Shown here in pieces: positions 1 through 6,572 of a DNA stretch of 10,045 nt. The first letter of the stretch is position 1, and each line of letters begins with the position of its first letter. The position numbers and the translations under genes were made by a program. The notes under the pieces were generated by a model. It was not told where the DNA came from and did no database searches. It saw only the letters and a program-made list of their open reading frames with translations. The stretch is from contig DBFZTP010000067.1 in assembly GCA_048520025.1 (NCBI GenBank), forward strand, positions 1 through 10,045, read 5' to 3'. The DNA is from Aphodousia sp048520025 (GTDB lineage: Bacteria > Pseudomonadota > Gammaproteobacteria > Burkholderiales > Burkholderiaceae_F).

Positions 1-1056
1 AAAAATTCATTTGGCGAGCGCAGCACGCCTGCAGCGCTTTTAATGGTGACACTTTTAACGGTCTGCTTGATTCTACCGCTCTCATTTTTATCAGCGGTTG
101 TGGCTCAACAGTTGCCGGGTGCCATCTCGGGCATTATCAACTCCGTACAACACATCGAATCCCCGATGTGGATTAAAGACATCCCTGTCATTGGTTCTTG
201 GCTTTTCGAGCAACTGGCGTTCCTCTTTGATCCGAAGAAGTTAGCAGACCTCATTCAACGCCTCATGCAACCGATGAGTCGCATGGCATTAAACCTTGCT
301 ATTTCTGCAGGTAACGGCTTGGTACAAATGGGCTTGGTTGCCTTTATCGCCTTCTTTATCTACCGTGACGGTGACTTGATTGCCAAGCGCTCTCAAGCTT
401 TACTTGAGCGAGTCTCAGGCGGTTTGAGCAAGGAATTAAGCCACATTTTGGTTAACACCACACGAAGCGTTGTGTGGGGCATTGTGGGGACGGCTGCAGC
501 ACAAAGTATCGTCGCTTGTATCGGCTTTTTGATTGTGGGTGCTCCTGGTACGCTTTTACTCTCCATCGCCGTTTTCGTGCTCTCCGTTGTGCCGATCGGT
601 CCTCCGTTGGTTTGGGGCCCCGTTGCCTTCTGGCTCTACACTCAAGGTGAATTAGGGTTGGCCGTGTTTATGGTCGCTTGGGGCCTTTTGGCTGTTGCCA
701 GCGTCGATAACTTCATCAAGCCCCTTTTGATTGCCCGTGGTACGCCTTTGCCCATCTCGTTGGTGTTCTTGGGTGTGTTCGGGGGTGTGATTGCCTTCGG
801 TCTCCTCGGGATGATTTTGGGTCCGGTACTTTTAGCCATCGGTGTTGCCATGATTAAGACTTGGATTTCTGTTAAAGAAAAACCAAGAAAGAAAAACCCT
901 GCAAATATTAATTTAGTGGCACCGGAGCCGGCCACCGTGGGGGAGCCCCAACAGCCCCGAGTCAACAAGGCGGATACCGTGGACTCTGGGCTGAAGGTGA
1001 ATACGGCACCGCGGAAAAACCATCCGAAAAGGTACCCAAAGAGATCGAGAAGGTAA
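1..1056 (+). CDS. AI-2E family transporter (TerC/YdiK/PerM type), 5' end cut by window edge
   Basis: Polytopic inner-membrane protein of the AI-2E/PerM family, whose members export small molecules or exchange ions; the substrate cannot be read from sequence. The first ATG is at 43, but the frame stays open to base 1 and the 14 codons before that ATG look coding (ending ERSTPAALL), so the true start lies outside the window. Visible features in order are a hydrophobic helix at the left edge, the soluble amphipathic stretch typical of the family, FIYRDGD, then a helix-rich C-terminal half with GTAAAQSIVACIGFLIVGAP, VVPIGPPLVWGP, the hallmark DNFIKPLLIARG and GVIAFGLLGMILGPVLLAIG. A strongly basic, low-complexity tail of about 60 residues follows the last helix and ends KRYPKRSRR; such tails vary in this family. 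It is the only plus-strand gene and converges on the metallophosphoesterase gene. Family assignment is firm, transport role inferred. Confidence 0.9.
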   Translation, partial: KNSFGERSTPAALLMVTLLTVCLILPLSFLSAVVAQQLPGAISGIINSVQHIESPMWIKDIPVIGSWLFEQLAFLFDPKKLADLIQRLMQPMSRMALNLAISAGNGLVQMGLVAFIAFFIYRDGDLIAKRSQALLERVSGGLSKELSHILVNTTRSVVWGIVGTAAAQSIVACIGFLIVGAPGTLLLSIAVFVLSVVPIGPPLVWGPVAFWLYTQGELGLAVFMVAWGLLAVASVDNFIKPLLIARGTPLPISLVFLGVFGGVIAFGLLGMILGPVLLAIGVAMIKTWISVKEKPRKKNPANINLVAPEPATVGEPQQPRVNKADTVDSGLKVNTAPRKNHPKRYPKRSRR

Positions 1057-1079
1057 TCGGCAGGTACGTTGAGTAAGAC

Positions 1080-1112
1080 AAAAGGAGAAGTGTTTGAAGC
1101 TTCTCCTTTTTT
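1080..1112 (+). terminator. Intrinsic terminator, probably bidirectional
   Basis: An 11-bp perfect stem (1080-1090 with 1100-1110, arm AAAAGGAGAAG) encloses a 9-base loop and runs into six T's at 1107-1112. It lies 23 bases after the AI-2E gene stop. Read on the minus strand the same stem ends in CCTTTTGT, 26 bases after the metallophosphoesterase stop, so it can serve both convergent genes, more weakly in that direction. Confidence 0.85.
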
Positions 1113-1136
1113 GTTTACAAGATGAGGGGATGAAAA

Positions 1137-2000
1137 TTAACCTAAACGCTTGAGTGTCATCCCCGAACTCATCACGGGTTCATAAGGACTATCGCTATAG
1201 TCAGCGACTTCTCGCGGATCGATTTGTGCTGGAACGATATCATCACCCAACAAATTCACAATCCCACGATAACCTACGCCACGAGGCGTAAAGCCATAGT
1301 AGGTCGGATAGTGACGATCTTCATGTTGATGACCATGAAAGAGATACTTCACTTGCATGGTCTTGGCTAATTGATCCACAGCCAAAAAGCCCTTACGATG
1401 ACAGCCCGGTGCTTCGTGAGTCACGAGTACGTCAGCTTTTTGCGTGATCAAGTTATCGTACGTTGACGGAAAAATGGATGTGCGATGTCGACGAGGCAAG
1501 CCCCCTCTCCACATATTCCCACGACCGATGCGGCGAATGAAAGCCCCGGCACTCATGTAGTTAGGTGCTTGAGGCGGCATCCAAATTTGGCCACGGAAAA
1601 CGCCACCAAGACCGGCAATACGAATACCGTTGACCATCGCCACACGACCGTGAAGGTTGTGACCGGCTAACTCACTTCTCCATAAACGATCGTAGAAGTA
1701 ATCGTTATCGGTATCGTGATTGCCAGGAATCCACCACACGTCTACAAAAGGCAAAATGTCCGCTAAAACCTCATGCAAAGGCGCAGGTGGCTGCAAGTCA
1801 CCCAAAATGATCATGGCTTTCGGGCGGTGTTCTTTACCAGCCTGAATGATGTGATCAAACCCACCGTGCGGATCCCCGCAGAAGAAAACTTCCTGAGCGC
1901 GCTGTTCAATCGGAACAGACGAGGGCTCAAGTTTGGCAGCCTCTACGGGTTTCGGACGCGGATGGTTTTTATGGCGATAATGGTAACGACGGAAGGTCAC
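1137..2000 (-). CDS. Calcineurin-like metallophosphoesterase
   Basis: Cytoplasmic dinuclear-metal phosphoesterase, 287 residues. All five blocks of the calcineurin-like fold are present in order: GDPHG (D43, H45), GDLQ (D68), PGNHD (N94, H95), THEAPG (H195) and GHQH (H224, H226). The substrate is not predictable; relatives cleave phosphomonoesters, cyclic nucleotides, nucleic-acid ends or dinucleoside polyphosphates. Before the fold is a basic leader rich in R, H and K (residues 1-20). The start is GTG at 2000. The frame is closed six codons upstream by the stop of the preceding gene, and TAAGGGA in that stop region can act as ribosome binding site, so translation is probably coupled. It is the second gene of a unit with the WYL regulator (12-base gap), which suggests the regulator controls it. 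Fold firm, substrate unknown. Confidence 0.9.
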   Translation of the reverse strand: MTFRRYHYRHKNHPRPKPVEAAKLEPSSVPIEQRAQEVFFCGDPHGGFDHIIQAGKEHRPKAMIILGDLQPPAPLHEVLADILPFVDVWWIPGNHDTDNDYFYDRLWRSELAGHNLHGRVAMVNGIRIAGLGGVFRGQIWMPPQAPNYMSAGAFIRRIGRGNMWRGGLPRRHRTSIFPSTYDNLITQKADVLVTHEAPGCHRKGFLAVDQLAKTMQVKYLFHGHQHEDRHYPTYYGFTPRGVGYRGIVNLLGDDIVPAQIDPREVADYSDSPYEPVMSSGMTLKRLG

Positions 2001-2012
2001 GCCAGTGATCCC

Positions 2013-3017
2013 TTACTTGTAGTTTTCCATCATCTGAGCGAGTTCATGACGCACGGCGTCTTGCAAACTCTGCGGTGCCATCACCTTACAACCGGCACCA
2101 AATTGAAGGATGTCACCGACCAATTCAGGGCTGTTGTCAGCGAAAGGAATCGTCAATTCATAGACGTCTTCGCTAATCCAATTTTCCATTTGAGCCTGAT
2201 GCCAAACAAATTGACTTGCACGCTTAGCGGCAAGACCGGCAAAGCGAATACGAGCGTATTGCGGGCTTTCACCACGGAACATACCGTAAGTAGCACCCAA
2301 TGCGGCTTCCACAGCCTTCATGGGGATGGGCTTGACACCGGTTTTCATGATGTCAGCATAACGAACGTTTTCGACATTGAAGCTACGAAGTGCACCGCGA
2401 GAATGGCACCAAGCATCCAAATACCAACGGCCACGGTAGTAAACCATGCGCATGGGGCTGACAACGCGTTCCGTTTCCTCTTGCTTATTTTCAGACCAAT
2501 AACGCAAGCGAAGACGTTGACGGTGAACCAAAGCTTGACCCAAGACTTCAAAATATTCACTGGTGATGGGCTTGCGAACCGGTTCTTGAATCACAATGCG
2601 CTTTTTCAATTCGTCAACATTGGCTTCTTCTTCGAACATGATGGAGCGAAGACGAGCGGAAACTTGACGCAAGTCTCGGCTTAAAAAGCCCTTGCGGTTC
2701 TTTTCCAATTCATCGAATTGTTCAAGCGTTTTGATTGAGTGATAGAGCTCATCGGGCGTAAACCAAGAGGACTTGCGTTCATAGAAGTCTTCGCGCTTGG
2801 CATCGGCACGATTCTTAGCAAAAAGGTAACCACCACGGATGCGAGAAAAGACGATCGGAGCCTTTAAGGATTCACGCATGTAGCGCAAGTCACGCTTGAC
2901 AGTAGCAGGAGCAGCTCCCGTTGCACGTTGCAAATCTTCGAAAGTTGCGATCCCTTTCTCACTGATCAAGCGATCGATTTTCATAATACGGACGTTGAAT
3001 TCGTTTGTGGTATTCAT
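2013..3017 (-). CDS. WYL-domain transcriptional regulator
   Basis: DNA-binding regulator of 334 residues. Domains in order, numbered from the chosen start: a DeoR/HTH_11-type winged helix (about 12-65, with IDRLISEKGIATFEDLQRAT and a recognition helix TVKRDLRYMRE), a linker, a WYL ligand domain (about 155-225, containing YYRGRWYLDAWCHSRG), and a C-terminal WCX-type domain (about 250-325). WYL domains bind nucleotides or nucleic-acid ligands and often govern stress or defence genes. An in-frame ATG exists 13 codons earlier at 3056, but the ATG at 3017 is preferred: it has GAGAGG six bases upstream, and the earlier ATG falls inside a plausible promoter, between -35 and -10. The metallophosphoesterase gene follows after 12 bases and is the likely target; autoregulation is common in the family but not shown here. 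Confidence 0.9.
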   Translation of the reverse strand: MNTTNEFNVRIMKIDRLISEKGIATFEDLQRATGAAPATVKRDLRYMRESLKAPIVFSRIRGGYLFAKNRADAKREDFYERKSSWFTPDELYHSIKTLEQFDELEKNRKGFLSRDLRQVSARLRSIMFEEEANVDELKKRIVIQEPVRKPITSEYFEVLGQALVHRQRLRLRYWSENKQEETERVVSPMRMVYYRGRWYLDAWCHSRGALRSFNVENVRYADIMKTGVKPIPMKAVEAALGATYGMFRGESPQYARIRFAGLAAKRASQFVWHQAQMENWISEDVYELTIPFADNSPELVGDILQFGAGCKVMAPQSLQDAVRHELAQMMENYK

Positions 3018-3023
3018 AGTAAT

Positions 3024-3029
3024 CCTCTC
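3024..3029 (-). promoter_or_regulatory. Ribosome binding site deciding the WYL regulator start
   Basis: GAGAGG on the minus strand, six bases before the ATG at 3017. The earlier in-frame ATG at 3056 has no comparable site. Confidence 0.75.
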
Positions 3030-3041
3030 AAAAACATCATA

Positions 3042-3070
3042 ATAGTATCGAACCATGAGCCTTTCTTCAA
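3042..3070 (-). promoter_or_regulatory. Sigma-70-type promoter of the WYL regulator/phosphoesterase unit
   Basis: On the minus strand, TTGAAG (3070-3065) and TACTAT (3047-3042) are separated by exactly 17 bases; each matches its consensus at four of six positions. An A-tract region (3092-3108 and ATTTTTAG at about 3071-3078) lies just upstream and could help as an UP-like element. Transcription would start near 3035, about 18 bases before the chosen ATG. Confidence 0.5.
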
Positions 3071-3100
3071 CTAAAAATCGACTTTTATCGCTTTTTTTTC

Positions 3101-3135
3101 AAAAAAAAGAGCCGAGGCCTTAGCAACCACGACTC
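3101..3135 (-). terminator. Intrinsic terminator of the cupin gene
   Basis: On the minus strand GAGTCGTGG pairs with CCTCGGCTC (3135-3127 with 3117-3109; one T-T mismatch and one G-T pair), followed by eight T's at 3108-3101. It begins 24 bases after the cupin stop and separates that gene from the WYL regulator promoter. Confidence 0.8.
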
Positions 3136-3159
3136 CGTTTCTATTTGCAAGTATCTTTT

Positions 3160-3696
3160 TTAAGGTAATTTTTCGTAGTCTTCAACACTTACGGGTTCAA
3201 GCCACTCATTGCCCGTCCCTTCTCCAGGAACCTCAATGGATAAGTGAACGAACCAACTGTCTTTAGCAGCTCCATGCCAATGTTTGACGCCGCCCGGAAT
3301 CACGACAACATCGCCTTCTTTTAACGCTTGAGCGGGCTTGCCCCACTCTTGGTACCAACCACGCCCCGCCGTACAGAGCAAGATTTGACCACCACCCTTT
3401 GTTGCTTTATGAACGTGCCAATTATTGCGACAACCCGGTTCGAAAGTCACATTGCCAATGACAACGCCTTGCATTGACAACATATTAAGGTAGCTGTTAC
3501 CAACAAAATATTTTCCGTATGCGGTATTGGCTTCACCGCGAGCAAATGGTCCTAACTTTTGTTCCATGACCATCTCCTTATTCATGGATTGATTATCGGA
3601 CGATGAGATCTGTGCCCAAGCGCCCGAAGTAAAACAAGAAAGCCCTGCACTTAAGGCAAAAACTAACGTCATTGAATTGAAGTGTTCTCGTCTCAT
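3160..3696 (-). CDS. Secreted cupin-domain protein
   Basis: Single-domain cupin of 178 residues with a Sec-type signal peptide: a basic start MRREHF, a hydrophobic core (TLVFALSAGLSCF) and a cleavage site AWA|Q after residue 28, so the mature protein should be periplasmic. Cupin motif 1 reads GCRNNWHVHKATKGGGQ and motif 2 is VVIPGGVKHWHG. The likely metal ligands are H94, H96, Q104 and H139. This resembles the small manganese cupins related to carboxymuconolactone-decarboxylase-associated proteins and cupin hydroxynitrile lyases, but the reaction cannot be assigned. A further in-frame ATG at 3708 would add MGKT, but has no ribosome site, whereas the ATG at 3696 has GGGGA five bases upstream and gives a cleaner signal peptide. 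The gene stands alone between two terminators. Confidence 0.85.
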   Translation of the reverse strand: MRREHFNSMTLVFALSAGLSCFTSGAWAQISSSDNQSMNKEMVMEQKLGPFARGEANTAYGKYFVGNSYLNMLSMQGVVIGNVTFEPGCRNNWHVHKATKGGGQILLCTAGRGWYQEWGKPAQALKEGDVVVIPGGVKHWHGAAKDSWFVHLSIEVPGEGTGNEWLEPVSVEDYEKLP

Positions 3697-3701
3697 AGTT
3701 T

Positions 3702-3706
3702 TCCCC
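3702..3706 (-). promoter_or_regulatory. Ribosome binding site deciding the cupin start
   Basis: GGGGA on the minus strand, five bases before the ATG at 3696. It overlaps the alternative ATG at 3708, which has no such site. Confidence 0.55.
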
Positions 3707-3834
3707 ATAATTTGTCACTAAGGGACACTTAATAGATTAAAGAGTTAGAACCATTGAAGAATGCATGAAATTTGGAGATTCTTGCCCAAAACTACTCCAT
3801 TGCAGTGTCAAAATTAGTTAAAGGATAAATTTTG

Positions 3835-3872
3835 AAAAAAAACTTGCGATGACATTTCTATCCATCGCAAGT
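3835..3872 (-). terminator. Intrinsic terminator of the AEC transporter unit
   Basis: On the minus strand a perfect 10-bp stem, ACTTGCGATG (3872-3863) with CATCGCAAGT (3851-3842), has an 11-base loop and runs into eight T's (3842-3835). It starts 26 bases after the transporter stop. The rest of the gap to the cupin (3709-3834) contains a TTGACA on the minus strand (3811-3806) but no acceptable -10 at normal spacing, so the cupin promoter is not identified. A TGTC/GACA inverted pair at 3713-3727 sits just ahead of the cupin start. Confidence 0.92.
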
Positions 3873-3898
3873 GTTTTGTGACTATCTCAGTCTAATGA

Positions 3899-4852
3899 CT
3901 ATAAGGGAACATACTTCGTGATCACTTCAATCCAAAATGGAATGGAGACAATCGCCGTCAATGTATGAGCCGTTGTAATCCCTGCTACCAACGGTGCGTC
4001 ACCTCGCATGGCCGCTGTCATCACATAGCACGATTGTGCTGTCGGCAACATAGCAAAGCACATCAAGGCGCCGGCTGCCACTGTCGGTAAACCAAAGACC
4101 AAACACATAACCAGGGCAAATGCCGGCAAAACGAACAGGCGTTCGACGGTGTTAGCCGTAATGAGCGGCCATTGAGAGACCAAGCCTTGAATCTTCAAGC
4201 CGGCCCCAATGCACAAAAGCCCCATGGCAAGCGAAGCGTTACCCAAAGATTTAAAGAAATGCATCACGACTTCAGGCATTGCCAAACCTGTGATATTTAC
4301 AATAAGCCCAGCGCTTGTCGCAATGATCAAAGGATTGGTAAAGATGGACTTCAAGGTCTTCATTAAGACGCCACCTTCGTTAGCCGTTTGCTCTTTCTTA
4401 GCGACGGCAGAAGCTAATGCTGCCACGGCGATGGAATTGCTGATCGGAACCCAAAAAGCAATCAAAAGCGACATCAAAGCCAAGCCTTCTTGACCGTAGA
4501 GACGGCTCACGATGGCAAAGCCAATATACGTGTTAAATCGGAACCCGCAGTGAAAAGCCGAGGCGTGTGTAACACCGTCACCCTTAATAAAAAAACGTAA
4601 GGCGTAGGAGAAAAGCACGCCACCCATCATGGCAGCAATACCCACACTTAAGAACGTGCCAGCCTCCGCCAAAGATAATTTAGCGTTGGCCACGGACGTA
4701 AAAAGCATGGGTGGGAAAAGCACGTAGAAAACAAGCTTTTCTGTACCCTTCCAAAAGCCTTCATTGAAAAATGAGTTCTTTAAGAATTGTCGAAGCAAAT
4801 ACCCGAGCAAGATAATCATGAAATCGGGCAAAATCAACAAAACACTGGACAT
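3899..4852 (-). CDS. AEC (auxin efflux carrier) family transporter
   Basis: Inner-membrane secondary transporter of 317 residues, the usual length for the bile/arsenite/riboflavin-related AEC family, whose bacterial members move organic acids such as malate or malonate; the substrate here is unknown. About ten hydrophobic helices are visible in two similar halves split by a short charged loop (residues 151-165, AKKEQTANEGG). Family signs are FYVLFPPMLFTSVA in helix 2 (42-55), HCGFRFNTYIGFA in helix 4 (101-113), VPISNSIAV (135-143), and the matching C-terminal segment with LPTAQSCYVMTAAMRGDAPL (269-288). The ATG at 4852 is preceded by AGGA seven bases upstream. The unrecognised gene ends 79 bases upstream with no terminator between, so read-through is likely. 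A TATACT (-10-like, 4892-4887) in the gap lacks a good -35, leaving an own promoter uncertain. Confidence 0.92.
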   Translation of the reverse strand: MSSVLLILPDFMIILLGYLLRQFLKNSFFNEGFWKGTEKLVFYVLFPPMLFTSVANAKLSLAEAGTFLSVGIAAMMGGVLFSYALRFFIKGDGVTHASAFHCGFRFNTYIGFAIVSRLYGQEGLALMSLLIAFWVPISNSIAVAALASAVAKKEQTANEGGVLMKTLKSIFTNPLIIATSAGLIVNITGLAMPEVVMHFFKSLGNASLAMGLLCIGAGLKIQGLVSQWPLITANTVERLFVLPAFALVMCLVFGLPTVAAGALMCFAMLPTAQSCYVMTAAMRGDAPLVAGITTAHTLTAIVSIPFWIEVITKYVPL

Positions 4853-4931
4853 GTCTTTTTCCTAATCTTTCCAATATGTAACTACTAGTATAGGCGAATT
4901 TTCTGTGGAAACATCTCAATCGCTACAAATG

Positions 4932-5933
4932 CTAGAAATTGAGTGCCAATTGCGAAAATTCTTGAGTTGTCTGTTGGCTCTTTGGCGCCAACTTTTCACA
5001 TACCGGATCCTTTGCGATACTCGGCTCTTCTTCTCCTGTCGTCAATTCCTGCAAAACAATATCTGCCAACAAGGCATCTTCAATGTCTCCGCAAAGATTA
5101 TCTAAATCTTCGTCATAGACAGAAGACTCATCAAAGAGATCCTTTTGTAATTCATCCGTGAGATAGGCACCCAACGCTTGCAAACGGGCCCAGAAATCAT
5201 CCAATTTTGTCCCGAAAAGGGAGCGTCCGTCATCGGGGAAAAGCGCAATGGCGGCATGGTAGTCTGCCAATACGCGATCAAATCGAGCGTCTAGTCCGCG
5301 AAACTGCACCATCTTTTCATAGAAATATTCGTAGCGCTTGAATCGAGTCGCTGGCATCAAGTAAGCGTCCCTTGTGCATTGATCTAGACGACGGTACAAC
5401 ACATCTTGGAATTCCACCATAAGGCGCACTCCTAGCGCACTCGCATCTGAAATCTGAATACGGTCAAGCTCCCACGTAAAACGCAGTTGCGCTAACACTC
5501 TACGAGTGACATCTTCCACCGCCTCTTTCTTGTCATTGCAAACACTCAATCGCCCCTGAAAACGAGGATCTTCGGTGAAAAGGCGATCTAATGCCTCCAT
5601 AAGTTCATCGGCAAAAATACCGCGACTTAAAGAGGTGTAACGAAGGCTGTAGCGCTCCATGAGTTGTGAGACATCAAGCGTTCGATCAGAATTAAAAATC
5701 CAACCGCTGATGTTCTCCAAACCAATCCCCTTCATCTCTCGGTTAAGTTCCTTCATTGTCATCTCCAAAAGAATGGAACTGGGCACTTGAGCAAAGAGTT
5801 TGTCGTTGACCGTTTTCCAACTCTCTCCCGTTGGCGTTCCCAAAGAAGGTGATAAGGGATGAATGAAGATGCGAGCTGCAAGCGTCGTTACACTGTAGGT
5901 GGCTTGAACAAATGCTTTTTGAATGTAAAACAT
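4932..5933 (-). CDS. Unrecognised 333-residue protein
   Basis: I do not recognise a family. The protein is probably cytoplasmic: no signal peptide and no convincing membrane helix. It reads as mostly helical, with charged, heptad-friendly stretches (for example VEDVTRRVLAQLRFTWELDR near 139-158 and RYEYFYEKMVQFRGLDARFD near 200-219), then an acidic segment (about 264-304, with DESSVYDEDLDNL and TGEEEP) and a Q/S-rich end. The start is uncertain. The ATG at 5933 has no clear ribosome site, while an ATG at 5756 (M60) has GGAG six bases upstream and would give 274 residues. The first 59 residues nevertheless read like real coding sequence (TPTGESWKTVNDKLFAQVPS), so the long form is given. It precedes the AEC transporter with no terminator between, suggesting co-transcription. 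A possible activated promoter and long leader lie upstream. Confidence 0.7.
   Translation of the reverse strand: MFYIQKAFVQATYSVTTLAARIFIHPLSPSLGTPTGESWKTVNDKLFAQVPSSILLEMTMKELNREMKGIGLENISGWIFNSDRTLDVSQLMERYSLRYTSLSRGIFADELMEALDRLFTEDPRFQGRLSVCNDKKEAVEDVTRRVLAQLRFTWELDRIQISDASALGVRLMVEFQDVLYRRLDQCTRDAYLMPATRFKRYEYFYEKMVQFRGLDARFDRVLADYHAAIALFPDDGRSLFGTKLDDFWARLQALGAYLTDELQKDLFDESSVYDEDLDNLCGDIEDALLADIVLQELTTGEEEPSIAKDPVCEKLAPKSQQTTQEFSQLALNF
5763..5766 (-). promoter_or_regulatory. Possible internal ribosome binding site in the unrecognised gene
   Basis: GGAG (within TTTTGGAG) on the minus strand lies six bases before the in-frame ATG at 5756. It could mark the real start or a second, shorter product. 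It may also be chance, since the upstream codons look coding. Confidence 0.35.
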
Positions 5934-6168
5934 GATAAATACCCATTTCTTTCTTCAATGGGATAAGCATTTGCAAGATGGAAATCGTCAAGCGAAAAAA
6001 CAAAGAACTACGACCGTAACGCCACGACTGAATGAAATAAACTCAATCAAACCCAACATCGAAATACAAACCCATTAAAAAGCAATTAACCCAAAATTCA
6101 GATGTCGTAGTGCTATCTATTCTAGAGATTCGGAAAAGTAAAAATACTGATGTAAGTCAAAAGAATTG
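5934..6168 (-). other. Intergenic leader region with imperfect inverted repeat
   Basis: This 235-base gap between the glnB terminator and the unrecognised gene holds no open frame I would support. ACTACGAC (6007-6014) and CTGAAT (6028-6033) recur inverted as GTCGTAGT (6104-6111) and ATTCAG (6096-6101). That is a 14-bp pairing with a 13-base bulge on one side around an A+T-rich 62-base loop. With the candidate promoter just upstream, the first bases of the transcript would contain one arm, so the pair could fold in the mRNA leader (about 180 bases long). Function not known. Confidence 0.4.
6119..6160 (-). promoter_or_regulatory. Candidate FNR/CRP-family-activated promoter of the unrecognised gene
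   Basis: On the minus strand TTGACTTACATCAG (6160-6147) matches the FNR box TTGAT-N4-ATCAA at eight of ten positions. A TAGAAT -10 (6124-6119, five of six) follows with a poor -35 (GTATTT) at 17-base spacing. With the start placed near 6112 the box centre falls at about -41.5, the class II activator position. This is pattern matching only; the two mismatches and short motif keep confidence low. Confidence 0.35.
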
Positions 6169-6203
6169 AAAAACCCGATGCTTTGCAATTGGAAAACATC
6201 GGG
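6169..6203 (-). terminator. Intrinsic terminator of nadE-glnB
   Basis: On the minus strand CCCGATGTTTT (6203-6193) pairs with GAAAGCATCGGG-side bases (6184-6174), giving 11 bp with one G-T pair and an 8-base loop, followed by five T's (6173-6169). It begins 21 bases after the glnB stop. Confidence 0.9.
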
Positions 6204-6224
6204 CTCATGGAAACAAAGTAGCAA

Positions 6225-6563
6225 TCAAATAGCGTCTTCGTCGGTTTCACCGGTACGAATGCGAATGACTTGTTCAACATTAAAGACAAAAATCTTCCCA
6301 TCCCCGATTTTGCCGGTGCGAGCAGACTTTTGAATGGCTTCAACTGCTTGATCGACCAAGTCTTCACTCATCACGGCTTCAATCTTCACTTTAGGTAAGA
6401 AATCCACCATGTACTCTGCCCCACGGTAGAGCTCCGAGTGACCCTTTTGGCGGCCAAAGCCCTTGACTTCCGTGACGGTCAACCCTTGAACACCGATATC
6501 GGCCAAAGCTTCACGGACATCGTCCAACTTAAACGGTTTGATAATGGCGACAACTTGTTTCAT
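6225..6563 (-). CDS. glnB: Nitrogen regulatory protein PII
   Basis: Trimeric cytoplasmic signal protein that reads 2-oxoglutarate, ATP/ADP and, through uridylylation, glutamine, and adjusts partner enzymes and the Ntr system. Its 112 residues match the standard proteobacterial length and align end to end with E. coli GlnB from memory. Visible marks are the N-terminal IIKPFKLDDVREAL, the T-loop GFGRQKGHSELYRGAEYM (35-52) with uridylylation site Y51, the B-loop TGKIGDGKIF (83-92, nucleotide binding) and the C-loop RIRTGE (101-106). ATG at 6563 has AAGGA about six bases upstream, overlapping the nadE stop (TAAAGGA), so the two genes are only 9 bases apart and probably coupled. Absence of amtB next door favours GlnB over GlnK. 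A terminator follows directly. Identification is firm. Confidence 0.97.
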   Translation of the reverse strand: MKQVVAIIKPFKLDDVREALADIGVQGLTVTEVKGFGRQKGHSELYRGAEYMVDFLPKVKIEAVMSEDLVDQAVEAIQKSARTGKIGDGKIFVFNVEQVIRIRTGETDEDAI

Positions 6564-6572
6564 AACTATCCT

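Noticed and set aside
642..968. A 108-codon minus-strand frame inside the AI-2E gene
   Set aside because: Proline/threonine/lysine-rich translation typical of an antisense frame, fully inside a conserved gene.
1773..2684. A 303-codon open frame on the plus strand
   Set aside because: It lies opposite two well-supported genes, spans their junction, has no ribosome site and its translation resembles no protein family; it is the antisense shadow of their codon use.
3779..3811. TTGACA on the minus strand as -35 of a cupin promoter
   Set aside because: The -35 is perfect, but no acceptable -10 lies 15-19 bases downstream.
4883..4890. TACTAGTA palindrome upstream of the AEC gene as an operator
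   Set aside because: An 8-bp palindrome in A+T-rich DNA is easily explained by chance, and no partner promoter is convincing.
5743..6003. Shifted-frame open reading frame overlapping the 5' end of the unrecognised gene, considered as a leader peptide or frameshift
   Set aside because: The translation is rich in Ser, Cys and His and looks like an out-of-frame reading, whereas the main frame reads as ordinary protein across the same stretch.
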